From assembly GCF_000346465.2 (NCBI RefSeq), contig NC_034015.1:14367507-14431506 (forward strand): DNA of 64,000 bases, written 5' to 3'. Source of the stretch: Prunus persica (taxonomy: Eukaryota > Streptophyta > Magnoliopsida > Rosales > Rosaceae). Made by a program: the position numbers and the translations under genes. Shown here in pieces: positions 50,578 through 61,277 of this stretch (position 1 is the stretch's first letter; the number at the start of each line of letters is the position of its first letter). Under the pieces are notes generated by a model. That model had not been told where the DNA came from. It was given only the letters and a program-made list of their open reading frames with translations, and did no database searches.

Positions 50578-52029
50578 CTATCCAGTGAGGGAGGATGGGT
50601 CACTTCTCTTGTTTGAAGAATTTTGTTGTTGTTGCTGCTGCTGGTGATGAAGCTCAAGCAACTCAAGCTCCTTCTTGCGCACCAGCAACAGCATTCTCTC
50701 ATTCTCCAGCCGCCTTCTCTCATTCTCAAGCTTAGCTCTCTCCATATCTCTTTCCTTCTTGCCACTAAACTTGATCCACTTGAGCCTTTGCTTTTCAAGC
50801 TCAAAAGCTTGGTATTGGTAGTTCACTTGCTGCTCCTCCAATTGTATTAGCCTTGTCTTCAACCACTGCTTCTTCTCCCAAGGGCTCTTTGACACATCTT
50901 GCAGCACACCCCTCACTTCACAGCCCAATTGATGAGTTAACTGGGAGGATGAGGGCCCCGAAAAGCAGCCTTCCTTTCTTGGCCTTTTAAGTGAAGCTCT
51001 GTCGTCATTGTCATCGTCATCTTCATGATGTCCATGCCCCATTAGACCTCTAGAGCCCGGGCCAACTTCAACCACCTCTTCTTCCTCTTCATCTTCGTCT
51101 TCCGAATCATCGTCTTCATAGTCTTCATCTTCGTCCTCACCTCCACTTCCCCCTTTCACCATTTTAGATGCCTCGGTCTCTGACCTGCCTGAATTGGCAA
51201 CAACATGAGCATTTTCTGATGAATGAAAGCACCTCTGTTGCTGGGGCTGCTGCTGATGCGCTGGAATCTCAGATGGTTCTGTGGCACCCTCTGGTGGGGA
51301 GTTATGTGCACCATTAGACACCCCACCAACGGTGCCATGACCACAACTATTATGATATGCACACATTTCTCTGAAAAATAGGTGCTTGGAATTCAGCAAT
51401 TTACGAACTTCTTCCTTCATCTTCGGTGACAAATCCATTTTTTCCAACAAGCCCTGATTCTCCACAACCCGGCAAGCCGTCCCCTTGCCAAGTATATCAT
51501 TCACCCTCTTGTACCTCTTGTTCAAGTCATTGAACTTGTCCTCACATTGCTGAGGAGAGACATAGAAACCCTTCTCCATCATAGCCCGAGACACCGATTT
51601 CCATTTCCCTTTTTTCTGCAGCAATCCTCCGACAGACTTCTTCTTTCCGGTGGGATCAGTGCCTTCAGACCCACCCTCATCACCAATGTAAAAAACAGCC
51701 ATAATTAGAAGCCTGACCATGGTATCAGTCCACTTCATTCTCTGCCATGGTGATATTTTCCTCTTGTTATCCCCATTGCTGTTGTCATCAGCACCAAACC
51801 CAGGCTCATCATCGTCACTTAGAGCTATTTGTTTGGACTTGGTGGCAAATGGGTACCCTTGTTTGACAGATTGGTGAGGGTGTTGGTGATGATCAGGGTC
51901 ATGGTGGGCATAAGCAACCATTTGGGGTTGGTGCATATGGTGAGTGTTTTGAGGATTTTGGGGGTTTTGTGTTTGATGCAAAGGCATTTCTAGGCCTAAG
52001 ATTCCAGAAAACAACCCATTGGATTCCAT
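50578..52029 (-). CDS. Trihelix (SH4-like) transcription factor, intronless
   Basis: A single exon of 483 residues. A His/Gln/Pro-rich N-terminus is followed by a trihelix/MYB-SANT-like DNA-binding domain (about 96-190: WQRMKWTDTMVRLLIMAVFY, KGKWKSVSRAMMEKG, QCEDKFNDLNKRYKRVNDIL). Next come an acidic run (298-320, nearly all Asp/Glu), a basic KRPRK possible nuclear signal (349-352), a charged coiled coil (about 395-462) and a polyglutamine tail (463-469). The layout matches the Arabidopsis At1g21200/At1g76870 group of putative transcription factors. It is nuclear by inference; targets are unknown. The ATG follows a leader with stops in frame. Confidence 0.88.
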   Translation of the reverse strand: MESNGLFSGILGLEMPLHQTQNPQNPQNTHHMHQPQMVAYAHHDPDHHQHPHQSVKQGYPFATKSKQIALSDDDEPGFGADDNSNGDNKRKISPWQRMKWTDTMVRLLIMAVFYIGDEGGSEGTDPTGKKKSVGGLLQKKGKWKSVSRAMMEKGFYVSPQQCEDKFNDLNKRYKRVNDILGKGTACRVVENQGLLEKMDLSPKMKEEVRKLLNSKHLFFREMCAYHNSCGHGTVGGVSNGAHNSPPEGATEPSEIPAHQQQPQQQRCFHSSENAHVVANSGRSETEASKMVKGGSGGEDEDEDYEDDDSEDEDEEEEEVVEVGPGSRGLMGHGHHEDDDDNDDRASLKRPRKEGCFSGPSSSQLTHQLGCEVRGVLQDVSKSPWEKKQWLKTRLIQLEEQQVNYQYQAFELEKQRLKWIKFSGKKERDMERAKLENERRRLENERMLLLVRKKELELLELHHQQQQQQQNSSNKRSDPSSLTG

Positions 52030-52760
52030 TCAAAGCTCAAAAAAACCGGTCCCTACTGATCCAATTCTTACTAATTATACAAAAGAAACACACTTTGAGG
52101 CAAAACTCAAAACCCCAATTGAAGCAAATGTCATAATCTAATCCCCCCAAAATACTACCACTGGCTTTCAATTGTCTATAAAAAGAAACACATACACTGA
52201 ACAAAACCCAGTAGCAAAAAGAAGTACCCAATAATTGAAATGAAATTTGGACCAAAACCCAGTAAAAAAAACTGCCCAAAAGTACCAGATACTCAGAGAT
52301 TGCAACCGACTTGTTTACATCACCATATCCTGAGGCAGCTCCAATTAAGAATCCTTTTTCAGCTTTTGCAGAAATGTGTGGCAGAAGCACGACATATGCA
52401 TAGAGGAAAGATGTGAAAAGCAAGCGAGAGCTTTGTTTTTGTTGGTGGATTGTATTGTGTGACAGAGATTCAAAAGAGAAGCGGTATATGCTATATACAG
52501 AGAGCGGAGCTACCGGTTTTAGTTTGGCAGGTTTTGTTTGTGCAGAAGACAGCAGAAAACTGCCCATGGTTTTGCCTCTGCCTGCTTTGGAATGTTAAAC
52601 CCACAGGTTTTGTTTTCAAAACTGTAGGTGTACATGGAGGCGCCTTTAATATACAATCACCCATTCACCACCAACTTAAGTATTAAAAAAATATATCAAA
52701 AGTACATAAAATTAACCGATTAGCATTTGAGCACTCTTATATCTTATATCTTATATCTTA

Positions 52761-53047
52761 TCTATATATATAAAGCAAAAGGCAGAGAATGGTGAAACAT
52801 TCAAAATATCAGAAAATGCCATTTGTTAATTCAAACATTAAGAATTGAAATTATTAATTAAATGAGGATAATATGGTAAATTCACATTTTTAATATTAAA
52901 AAAATTAAAATTAAAAACAAAATAAGATAATAGGTCCTACTTTTATGGACCATAACTATCCTGTTATCTTTTATTAATTCTAAAAATAAAATAAAATAAA
53001 AAAAGAAAACCAATTGGCACATGCGTGAACATGTGTCAAGGAGCTAG
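52761..53047 (+). mobile_element. Small non-autonomous Helitron
   Basis: It starts TCTATATATATAAAGC directly after an A and ends CTAG directly before a T, the A|T insertion habit of Helitrons. Near the 3' end, GCACATGcgtgaaCATGTGT (about 53024-53037) forms a short hairpin about seven bases before CTAG. There is no target duplication, as expected. A related copy lies at 25570-25850. It has no coding capacity. Confidence 0.75.
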
Positions 53048-53165
53048 TACTACTTTATTTAAAAAGAAAAATGACAACAACTTTTTCTCTAATATTTTCT
53101 TTTAAATTTTCTCTAATCATATTTCACCTTTCTTACACTTAAAACAAGCTAACGTCAGAAACACA

Positions 53166-53177
53166 CCCCCCCCCCCC
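53166..53177 (+). repeat. Poly(C) run
   Basis: Twelve C residues. Confidence 0.9.
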
Positions 53178-53334
53178 ACCAAAATCTCTATGTATCGGTT
53201 CTAGCCCACCATTCTCCCTGAAATTTTGTTTTTTGCAATAAAATAAAATAAAAAGATGACAAATCATCATATTCATATTTTTGTGCAGAGACGTGTGATG
53301 AAGGAGGCTATTGTAAATAAATAAAAAATATCAA

Positions 53335-53560
53335 CATGGGTGGGGGTGAAAATGGATGTGGCTGTTGGGTTTTCACCGGCGGGGGAGGAGTCGGGGTTGG
53401 GGTGGGAAAATGAAATTAGTGGCTGGGGTGGGAGGTGGGGGTGGCTGCGCAGGTGGGAGAAGAAGAGATGAATTGTGGGTGTGATCGTTGTGGTGTTGAC
53501 CGTTGGATTTTCCCGGAGGAGGAGGAGGTGGGGAGAGGGTGAGTTGGGGTGGGGATCGGA
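53335..53560 (+). other. G-rich patch with potential quadruplex motifs
   Basis: Many runs of three to five G (GGGTGGGGGTG, GGCGGGGGAGGAG, GGGGTTGGGGTGGG, GGGGTGGGAGGTGGGGG, GGGGTGGGG) on one strand, within otherwise AT-rich DNA. No reading frame of note. Confidence 0.6.
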
Positions 53561-55506
53561 TGATTGAAGAACCCTTTTTTAATTATTTATTATTTTAAAC
53601 AATAAAAAAGGGCAAATACAGAAATACAATTAATGTTCTTTTGTGTAATTAAAATATTAACTTAAGTGAAGTAACGCTTGTCAAGAGTAAAAGAAAGAAT
53701 ATTCAAAAAGAATGTTAGATAAAAAGTTGTTAGCATTTTTTATTTAAAAATAATAATTTACTATATAACTTAATATAATAAGATAATTTATTTACATAAT
53801 CATATATAAAAAGATTTTAATTGTTTTCTTAGTTTGTAAATTTGCATATATAACGCGTACGGTTTTAATCATATGCGTTTTTTAAAATAAGATATTTCCA
53901 TTTCTAATATAATTTTAATTAGAGAAAAATAATATACGTTTTATATACAATCAAACTAGTGGTTTCATTCAGACCAAAAAAAAAAAAAATTTAGTGGTTT
54001 CATTAGGAGAATTCTTTTGTATTGCTTTTGGTGAACTTGTCACTAGGAACTTCAACACGGTGCATTAGCCAAGTTGATTACACTTGATTTTGGTGCCATT
54101 GATGATTTGACATTCGATGGTAACTTTTAACACGATATCTAGGGGGGGGTGGGGGGGTGTGGGTTAATGACCTAAAAAGGACCCACAAGCCATGAAGTCC
54201 CAAGACTCCTCCGACTATCAAGTACAATAGGCAGGAATATTCATGTTAGTGTGGAATTTGTGTGATTTCTTTCCGTCCATAGGTTTGGTTTGGTGAGTAA
54301 ATAATAGATTTAAGTTGAAAATCATGTCATACGTGTTAATGCCTCAACTTAACTACGACTTAATGTTTTCTTCTAAATTATTTGTATTCGACCGACCACC
54401 TCTCTAATATAAATGTCCCCATTTATCTATATAGAAAGAGAGATATTCAACATGCAATCAGTAAATACGATACAAATAGCGGGATACATGCAAAAGAAAA
54501 ACTTGCATTACACAGTTTGGGTCATTATCATTGTATTCTCTTTATCGATGGTTGAGGTGAGGCAAATATAAAACAATTGTGAATTCCCACGATTCTACAC
54601 CAAAAGGGCCATCATGATTCTAGATACGCATATGTTCGGGCCATTTTGGGAATTGGGGGTAACTTTTACAAGTGGGGCTTTTTCCAGTCTAACCTAATGG
54701 GTATGCTGAGGTGTAATGCCTAGGTTTTGGAGTTGGTTCAATATCTAAGAATTGAAGAAGTTAATTTTTCCTTGACCTAAAAAAAAAGAGATAAAAAATG
54801 AAGTTAATTTTAATAAATTAAAATTTAGAAAAGCAATAACATAGAAATATTCTACCTTTTTTTAGTACAAGCTGGTCAACAAATCAAGACCCTTTTTTAC
54901 TGGGAGTCTGGGCTAGACCCGACTAGAAATATTCTACTTAATATGAATACACACACAACATTTACTATGTTGGGCATTCAATTTTCTAACTAGTTGATGA
55001 ACGGTTCAAGAAGCTTTAACTAAAAGGCAAAGGTCCAAACCCAAATCCTCTATGGCTATCAATATCGTGGGGCATGGAATTTTTGAAGGTCTTGACTTGT
55101 CATTCTCGGCATTATGGCCTAAACACCCAAAAAAGAAAGGAAGATAAAAATAGACTCTCCTTTTTGAAAACCTTGTCGTTTAAAGATACTTGTTTGCTTG
55201 GTGGAGAAGAAATTGAAGATTGGGTGGACCCAAATGTTGAGAATATTTTGACGTAAGTCTAGGCGTGAAGCATGCTAGAAAGCCGACGAGTCTTTGTCCA
55301 ACCAAGGTCATTCTCAGGCATTACAATTTACATCATATATGTTTGCATAAAGCAAAGGCCAATTGTGCCAACTGCCGACGAAATATCCTACTCCTGGACC
55401 CAAAATGTGTTTTGCTTTCTAGACCACGGTACTCTGTTGCTTTGCTTCTGATTTACTTGGGGAAGGTGTGCTCCGAGTGTATGTTCGCATTTTAAGAAAA
55501 GTTTGG

Positions 55507-55620
55507 ACGTACAAGAAGCTTGTAGATCAAATGGTTAACAATAGTTATCACTATACTTGAAGTTTTGTGTTTGAATTTCATCTCTTCTAAAATCGCTCGT
55601 ATAAAAAATTCGGATCTAAT
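55507..55620 (+). repeat. tRNA-derived SINE-like repeat
   Basis: TAGATCAAATGGTTAACAAT resembles an A box and GTTTGAATTTC a B box about 45 bases later. It is degenerate, with approximate limits. Confidence 0.35.
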
Positions 55621-56251
55621 TCTTTCATGATGTTAATCAATAATTAGAACTGTCTATAATTTTTTTTGTTATGCTTTAAGAATTACATGACAAAACAACA
55701 AATGAGGCCATGTCTATGCGAGTTTTAATTTTGTCGATTTTTATAAATAATAATTTATAAATGATGACCTAAAAATTAAAAAATCAAAAAAAAAAACGTA
55801 TATATATTAATTCTTAAATAATGACCTAAAATAGGACTACATATACATATATATATTTTTTTAAATTATTATTTCTTGATAAAACTATGGTAGCATTCTC
55901 AAAGGGATCCTGAGCCTTTACATTTACATGTTATGCATTTATCTGCATTTCGCAACATCTAAGTCATCCTAATTATCTAACTGTCTAAAACATGACATAT
56001 CATCTGTTTAAAATTGTTTTTCTTTTCTATAAGAAAAACTGTTTAAAACTAATAATTGTTTTATTGTTTAAATAAAAATAAAAACAAAAACAAAAAACCA
56101 CTCCCTCTAAGCGAGAGGTGAGTGGGGGAGGGGGGCTGCCACAAATCATCACAACCATTGACGATTGAAATTATTTGTTTTTCCTTTTCAACAATATGCA
56201 AATGGGCGAGTGAGAGAGAGATGACAGGTATCTTGGGTCGTTAGTGGAGGT

Positions 56252-56480
56252 TAGTGGCGGATCCAGGAATTTTCATTTCGGGGGTCAACGTGCAAAAGGT
56301 TGAAGAAAAATTATACAAAATAGACCCATTGAAATAAAATGATAATACTCTAATTCATAGTTAATAGATAAATCCATACAAAATACTCATGTTCATTATT
56401 AAAGATAACTGCATCAACTTCAAAAAATAGACACATTGCAATACACCAGAAATATCTCTAAGAATGTGATAATAAACCAA
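56252..56480 (+). mobile_element. hAT terminus fragment
   Basis: TAGTGGCGGATCCAGGAATTT resembles the CAGTGGCGGATCCAG terminus of TTF-type hAT elements, with the first base changed. The following GGGGTCAACGTGC and A-rich stretch fit the subterminal part of such elements. No matching right end was found. Confidence 0.45.
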
Positions 56481-57348
56481 AAAATTAGTGCAATCCTCTT
56501 CGCCTCCCAATGCATCTCGTCTTATTCAACATAAGAACTAGCATATCTTAGCCCAATCCTGATCATTTTAGGGCATTTACTTCATTTTTTTAGGTCCGTA
56601 GTAGTTTTGATTCGGGGCTTATTTGCCTTTCATTTGGATTATAGCTCTCAAACTTTGGACCTTTATGAGTACTGTCTTAGGGGGAGCTTATTCCAGCAAA
56701 TATTTCTTCAATACGTAAGAGTTAGGTTATTCTTGTAAAAACTCTTTGTGGATTGAACATATAAGATTTTTTTACCTAGATTGACATTAGGTCCCTTCAT
56801 GCATTCATATCATACATGAAAAATTATTTTAAATGAAAATATAAGTATGAAAAATGGTTTTTCAGAATAATCATTTTCTCAAGATAATTTTTGGCGGCTT
56901 TTATTCCTTACACATCAAATAAGAAAACTTGATTTTATGGGATTTTATTATGAAGTATATAGTGACTTAATGAGCCATCATTTTTAACCTAAATCGTATT
57001 TTGCAGTAAAACCGATTTTTCATATTTTGATTTGGTGGGAATTTGATTTTCTAGTATTTTTATTTGAATCCAAATGGGGGGTACTTCCTTATTTACATTG
57101 TAAACTAAAGTAAATGAAGTAATATAAAAATAAATGAAAGTAAAAGGACAAAGACATTTATTGATGTGTCATCTGGTTCTTTATTAGATTTTGCTTTTAA
57201 AAGTTTTTTAAAAGTTTAATGATGTGTCATCTCATAAGCAGTTAGATTATTACAACAATTGGGATGTTACGAAATGCGAGTAAATGAATAATATGTAAAT
57301 GTAGAGACTCGAGATCCTTCCCAGAGATACTAGCTCTCCTTTGTATGT

Positions 57349-57600
57349 AGGTTTTTTTTGTTTTTTTTTTGTTTTTTTTTTTGTTTTTGGGTGTGAAATA
57401 GGGGGATTAATCTCAAAACATACAAAAACTAAATGATATAGATAGGACGAGTTCTAGGAACTCTTAACAAATCATCATCAAAAGTAGCCTCAACCCAGTT
57501 AGGAATCTCAGCAAGCACAAAGAACCCCAAATCAAAATTATAGCTCCTCTTTGTTAAACAGTAAACCACCTTTTCACACAATTACCCACTTGTTGCATAA
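57349..57600 (-). pseudogene. Coding remnant with poly(A)-like tail, identity unknown
   Basis: On the minus strand a frame reads TKRSYNFDLGFFVLAEIPNW, continues to RVPRTRPIYII and a stop at about 57436. A different frame just upstream reads QQVGNCVKRWFTV. An A-rich run interrupted by single C residues (minus sense, 57349-57388) follows. It looks like the 3' end of a retrotransposed or LINE-like sequence with a frameshift. I do not recognise the protein. Confidence 0.35.
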
Positions 57601-57602
57601 GA

Positions 57603-57666
57603 GCGCAGCAACTAGACAGCAAAGCAAAGAGGTCATCGGATGGTGACTGAAAAAATGTCAACAAAG
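57603..57666. repeat. Left copy of 64-bp direct repeat flanking the LINE
   Basis: It starts GCGCAGCAACTAGACAGC and ends TGTCAACAAAG. It differs from the right copy (59962-60025) at four of 64 positions. Confidence 0.85.
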
Positions 57667-59961
57667 AGAGTCGAGGAGGGCCACATTAAAGGGATCAAAT
57701 TGGCAATGAGGAGTCCAGTTCTATCACATCTCTTCTTTGCAGACGATTCTATTTTTTTTGTGCAGGCTGAGGAAAGAAATTGCACAAGATTAAAAAGGTT
57801 GTTGGAGGATTATTGCCTGGCTTCTGGCAGCTTATTAATTATGACAAGTCTAGTTTGCTTTTCAGTGCAAACACACCTGAAAAGGTTAAAACTCAAATTG
57901 GGGCAATTTTGGGAGTCAGAGAAGATGTGCACCTTGGAAAATATTTAGATATACCAATGTTTTGGGGCAGATTCAAAAGAGTGGCCTTGGCTTACATCAA
58001 GGAAAGGGTGTTGAAGAAAATTGAGGGTTGGAAACAATGCATTCTGTCCTTGGCAGGGAAAGAGGTCCTAATTAAAGTTATGGCTACAGCTGTACCAACT
58101 TATCCCATGATGTGTTTTCTTTTTCCCAAAGCTACCTGCAGTGATATTTGCAATGATTTAGCAAAATTTTAGTGGGGAAAACCTGACAGTGACTCGAAAA
58201 TTCATTGGAAATCCTGGAAAGCTATGAGCCTAGCTAAATTTGAAGAGGGTTTGGGGTTTAGAGACTTATACAATTTCAACTTAGCCTTACTTGCTAAGCA
58301 AAGCTGGAGAATCCTCAACAACCCACATGCTTTATGGGTTAAACTTTTAAAGGCGCGATACTTTCCAGATTGTGACTTTAAGGATGCTACTTTGGGGCAT
58401 CGACCTTCATGGATATGAAGAAGCTTATTGGCAGGCAAAGATACTGTGATGAACAATTCTAGAAGGCAAATAATGAATGGGGAGAGTACTAATATTTGGG
58501 CTGATAACTGGGTTCCCGAGATAGGGATTATTACTCCGCTTGTTCCAATACCTACCAACGCGCCTCAACTGGTTTCAGAAATTATTGATGTGAGGAGTGG
58601 TTCTTGGAACTTAGACTCTGTGGCAAGCTATCTGAGTTGGGAAACAAAAGACGAATCCTTTCAATACCAGTGGGGGCCTCAAGGCACCATGATAGAGTTG
58701 TCTGGCCCTGGACTTCTAATGGATTGTATTCGATGAGATCAGGATATCACGTTCTTCATTCAACCCATAGAGCTTTGGCTATGGGGAATTCGCATTCGTC
58801 CCATATTATACCCATCCAGGTTTGGAAAGCAATCTGGCAGATTAGCACTCTACCAAAAATCCAGTTGTTCATGTGGAGAATTGTCTCGAATGTGGTTCCA
58901 ACTAGAATGAATTTATTTCGAAGAAATATTTGTGGCTCTCCTATCTGCTCTTTGTGTGATCAGTTTGAAGAAACAATCGAACACTTGCTTTTTCTCTGCC
59001 CCTAGACTCAGTCAGTATGGTTTGGGTCCCCTTTGTCATTGCGAATTGATCAACAACGTTTGAGAACTTTTGATGTGTGGTTTAATGAAATTTTGAGTAT
59101 TCGATCAGGGTCTAAGCAAGACAATTTGGATATGCTTACCCTTTAAAGTTTTTTCCTTTGGGAGATATGCTTACCCTTTCAAGGCTGTCATTGAAGGGAG
59201 CACCATTGACCCAGCCATGGTTATTGAGAATGCGCTAAGAGCTCAAATGGAGTTTACTGAAATTCAAAGGGTTCCTAGTGATGAAGTGGCTGTGAACAAC
59301 ATTTTGAATGTCCATCCTGCTTCCTGGAACGCACCTTCAGGTGATTTTGTCAAAATAAATGTGGATGGAGGATTGATTGGTGACACTCTGAATGGTGGCG
59401 TTGGTGTTGTTATTAGAAATAATGATGGTCAATTTGTTGGGGGTTTAGCTGGTCCTATTTGCTGTGATTCAACACTAGCTGCGGAAGCTCATTCAGCAAT
59501 TAAAGGGCTTGCTTTGTCTGCTAACCTTGGCTTTAGAGATGTCATTGTGAAAACTGACTCAAAATTGCTTATCAATGGGATAAATGGTGACTTTAGAAAC
59601 AAAGTGTGGTCCATTATGCCTCTCCTTGAGGAGCTTCACAGAATCTATGGGTCTATGCATGAGGTTCGATAGAGCTGGGTGCATAGAGATTTAAATCGGG
59701 CATCTCATGAAGCAGTCATGATTGGAGTTAGAGCTATGGTGGAGCTGGAAAGCTGGGTCTCAGGACCACCATTGTCTCTGGTGCAAGTTATGGTCTCGGA
59801 TGGACTCCCATGTCCTCCTTAAGTTTATTTTTGTTTTGGGTTAAAAGTTTTTCTTTGCTGGGTTGTATGGATTCAGTTAAAAGGCTTTTTCTTTCCTTTT
59901 TTGTAAGCTCCTTTGCCAATTTTTCGGCCTTGGAATAAAGTTTCAGACTTGACCAAAAAAG
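57667..59961 (+). mobile_element. 5'-truncated LINE (L1-type) with RT, zinc-finger and RNase H remnants
   Basis: It begins within the reverse transcriptase: VEEGHIKGIKLAMRSPVLSH, then the catalytic FADD (about 57738-57749). A frameshift near 57780 leads to a second frame with KVKTQIGAILGV, EGWKQCILSLAGKEVLIK. A stop near 58170 and another near 58418 interrupt it. A zf-RVT region follows (WKAIWQISTLPKIQLFMWR, CSLCDQFEETIEHLLFLCP, 58811-59005) and an RNase H domain (59339-59669: VKINVDGG, LAAEAHSAIKGL, IVKTDSKLL). An AATAAA (about 59934) and A6 tail precede the right flank. Endonuclease and the first part of RT are absent. The LINE is dead. Confidence 0.85.
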
Positions 59962-60025
59962 GCGCAGCAATTAGACAGCAAAGCGAAGAGGTCATCGGAC
60001 GGTGACTGAAAAAATGCCAACAAAG
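59962..60025. repeat. Right copy of 64-bp direct repeat flanking the LINE
   Basis: It starts GCGCAGCAATTAGACAGC immediately after the LINE's A tail and matches 60 of 64 bases of 57603-57666. Confidence 0.85.
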
Positions 60026-61277
60026 GTAAATGGTGAAAATCTTGAATTTAGAAAACTCTACGCTCGGATGATAAAATTTAGTTAAATTAAAAAATGAACT
60101 AACTACAAACTAGTATATAAATGTGTAAAATAGCATAAAAATCCTGACTGAAGAAAATTGAGTTGGTGGTGGCTGGGTAGGGATGGTATGAGATAAGGTG
60201 CATGACAAATAAAATAATCAAGCGAATGGGCGGAAAGAAGGGTCGAATGAACTTACTTTTTATTGGACCATAAAAGTTGGCTGACTTTTTTGTAGCTTCC
60301 GATTGGTCCGCCGCACATGCAAATTCCCTAATCAAACGCCACATTCTTTCTTGCACCCACCAATTCTTTTTTTTTTTTTTTTTTTTTTTTTTGTGGTGGA
60401 AAATCCAGCCTTTATAATTTCAATATTTTATAAGGACAATCCAAGCTTTGATCTCCCTCCACTCACTTAAATGACGAAAACAATCTACATAAACATTTGT
60501 GTACAATTTGGTCTTAATTTGGAAGTAGAGAAATATCTAATTAAAATACCAAAAGTAGTTAATGATGATCATAATTAACAAAGGTTGTTAATTTATATTA
60601 TAATATTTTAGATTAGTAGCAATTCATTTGATCTAAAACTCGTGAAGAATATTGTAAAAACTTATGAGTGTAGTGGTTTGGAATAATTATTTTTTTAGAA
60701 AAAGTACTGATTTCGAGTCCAAACATCTCTGTAGTGTGTGTTAATTTAATATAAAATTTGAGTTAATGATTTCTTCTGACATGGAAAGAAAAACACCACA
60801 AAATCAAAACAAAGGTTATTATTTTTGGCGAGGGTTATTTTTATAAAAAAAAAATTATCCCCTAGAGGAAAAAATAAAAATAAAAACAATATAACGCAAT
60901 AAAAGAATAATAAATGGTATGTAATACCACACCGTATCTAATGGTGGGGAGCGAAATTGCGTCCTCCCCTCAGCTCTGTCCCTTCCAATTTTCCCTCACT
61001 TTCCTACCCCAGCAAAATTTTCCCGGAAAATATGACAGACAAAAAACCCATCACAAACCCAAAAACCCATGCTAGAAATTCCCCATACACTTCACTTTCT
61101 CACTAACCAAACACTCCAAATCCCCAGACAACACGCACCACCATCTTCCTCAAAACCCAAGAAAACCCACCCATCCATTTCTTCGCTTTTCCACCCTCCC
61201 AAAATATCTGTACGGACACCATGACCTGATAGAAATCCAATAGTGTTTTGTAAATACAGTGAAATTTAGGAGAACAT
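60026..61277. other. Intergenic stretch and F-box gene promoter
   Basis: AT-rich with a T26 run at 60367-60392. From about 60950 it becomes C-rich and is probably the promoter and leader of the F-box gene. A two-codon open frame (ATG ACC TGA) occurs at 61221-61229, 49 bases before the start codon. Confidence 0.5.
60367..60392 (+). repeat. Poly(T) run
   Basis: Twenty-six T residues. Confidence 0.9.

Larger units (their letters stand above)
52030..57602. other. Long intergenic stretch of repeats upstream of the trihelix gene
   Basis: It starts with the trihelix leader and promoter (52030 to about 52700), then a Helitron, a C run, a G-rich patch, AT-rich DNA, a SINE-like repeat, a hAT end and a coding remnant on the minus strand. 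Small open frames near 55074-55495 have no family character I recognise. Confidence 0.5.

Noticed and set aside
52037..52567. 176-codon minus-strand frame upstream of the trihelix gene
   Set aside because: It ends just before the trihelix ATG in leader sequence. It is Phe/Ser-rich without domains and is most likely the 5' untranslated region.
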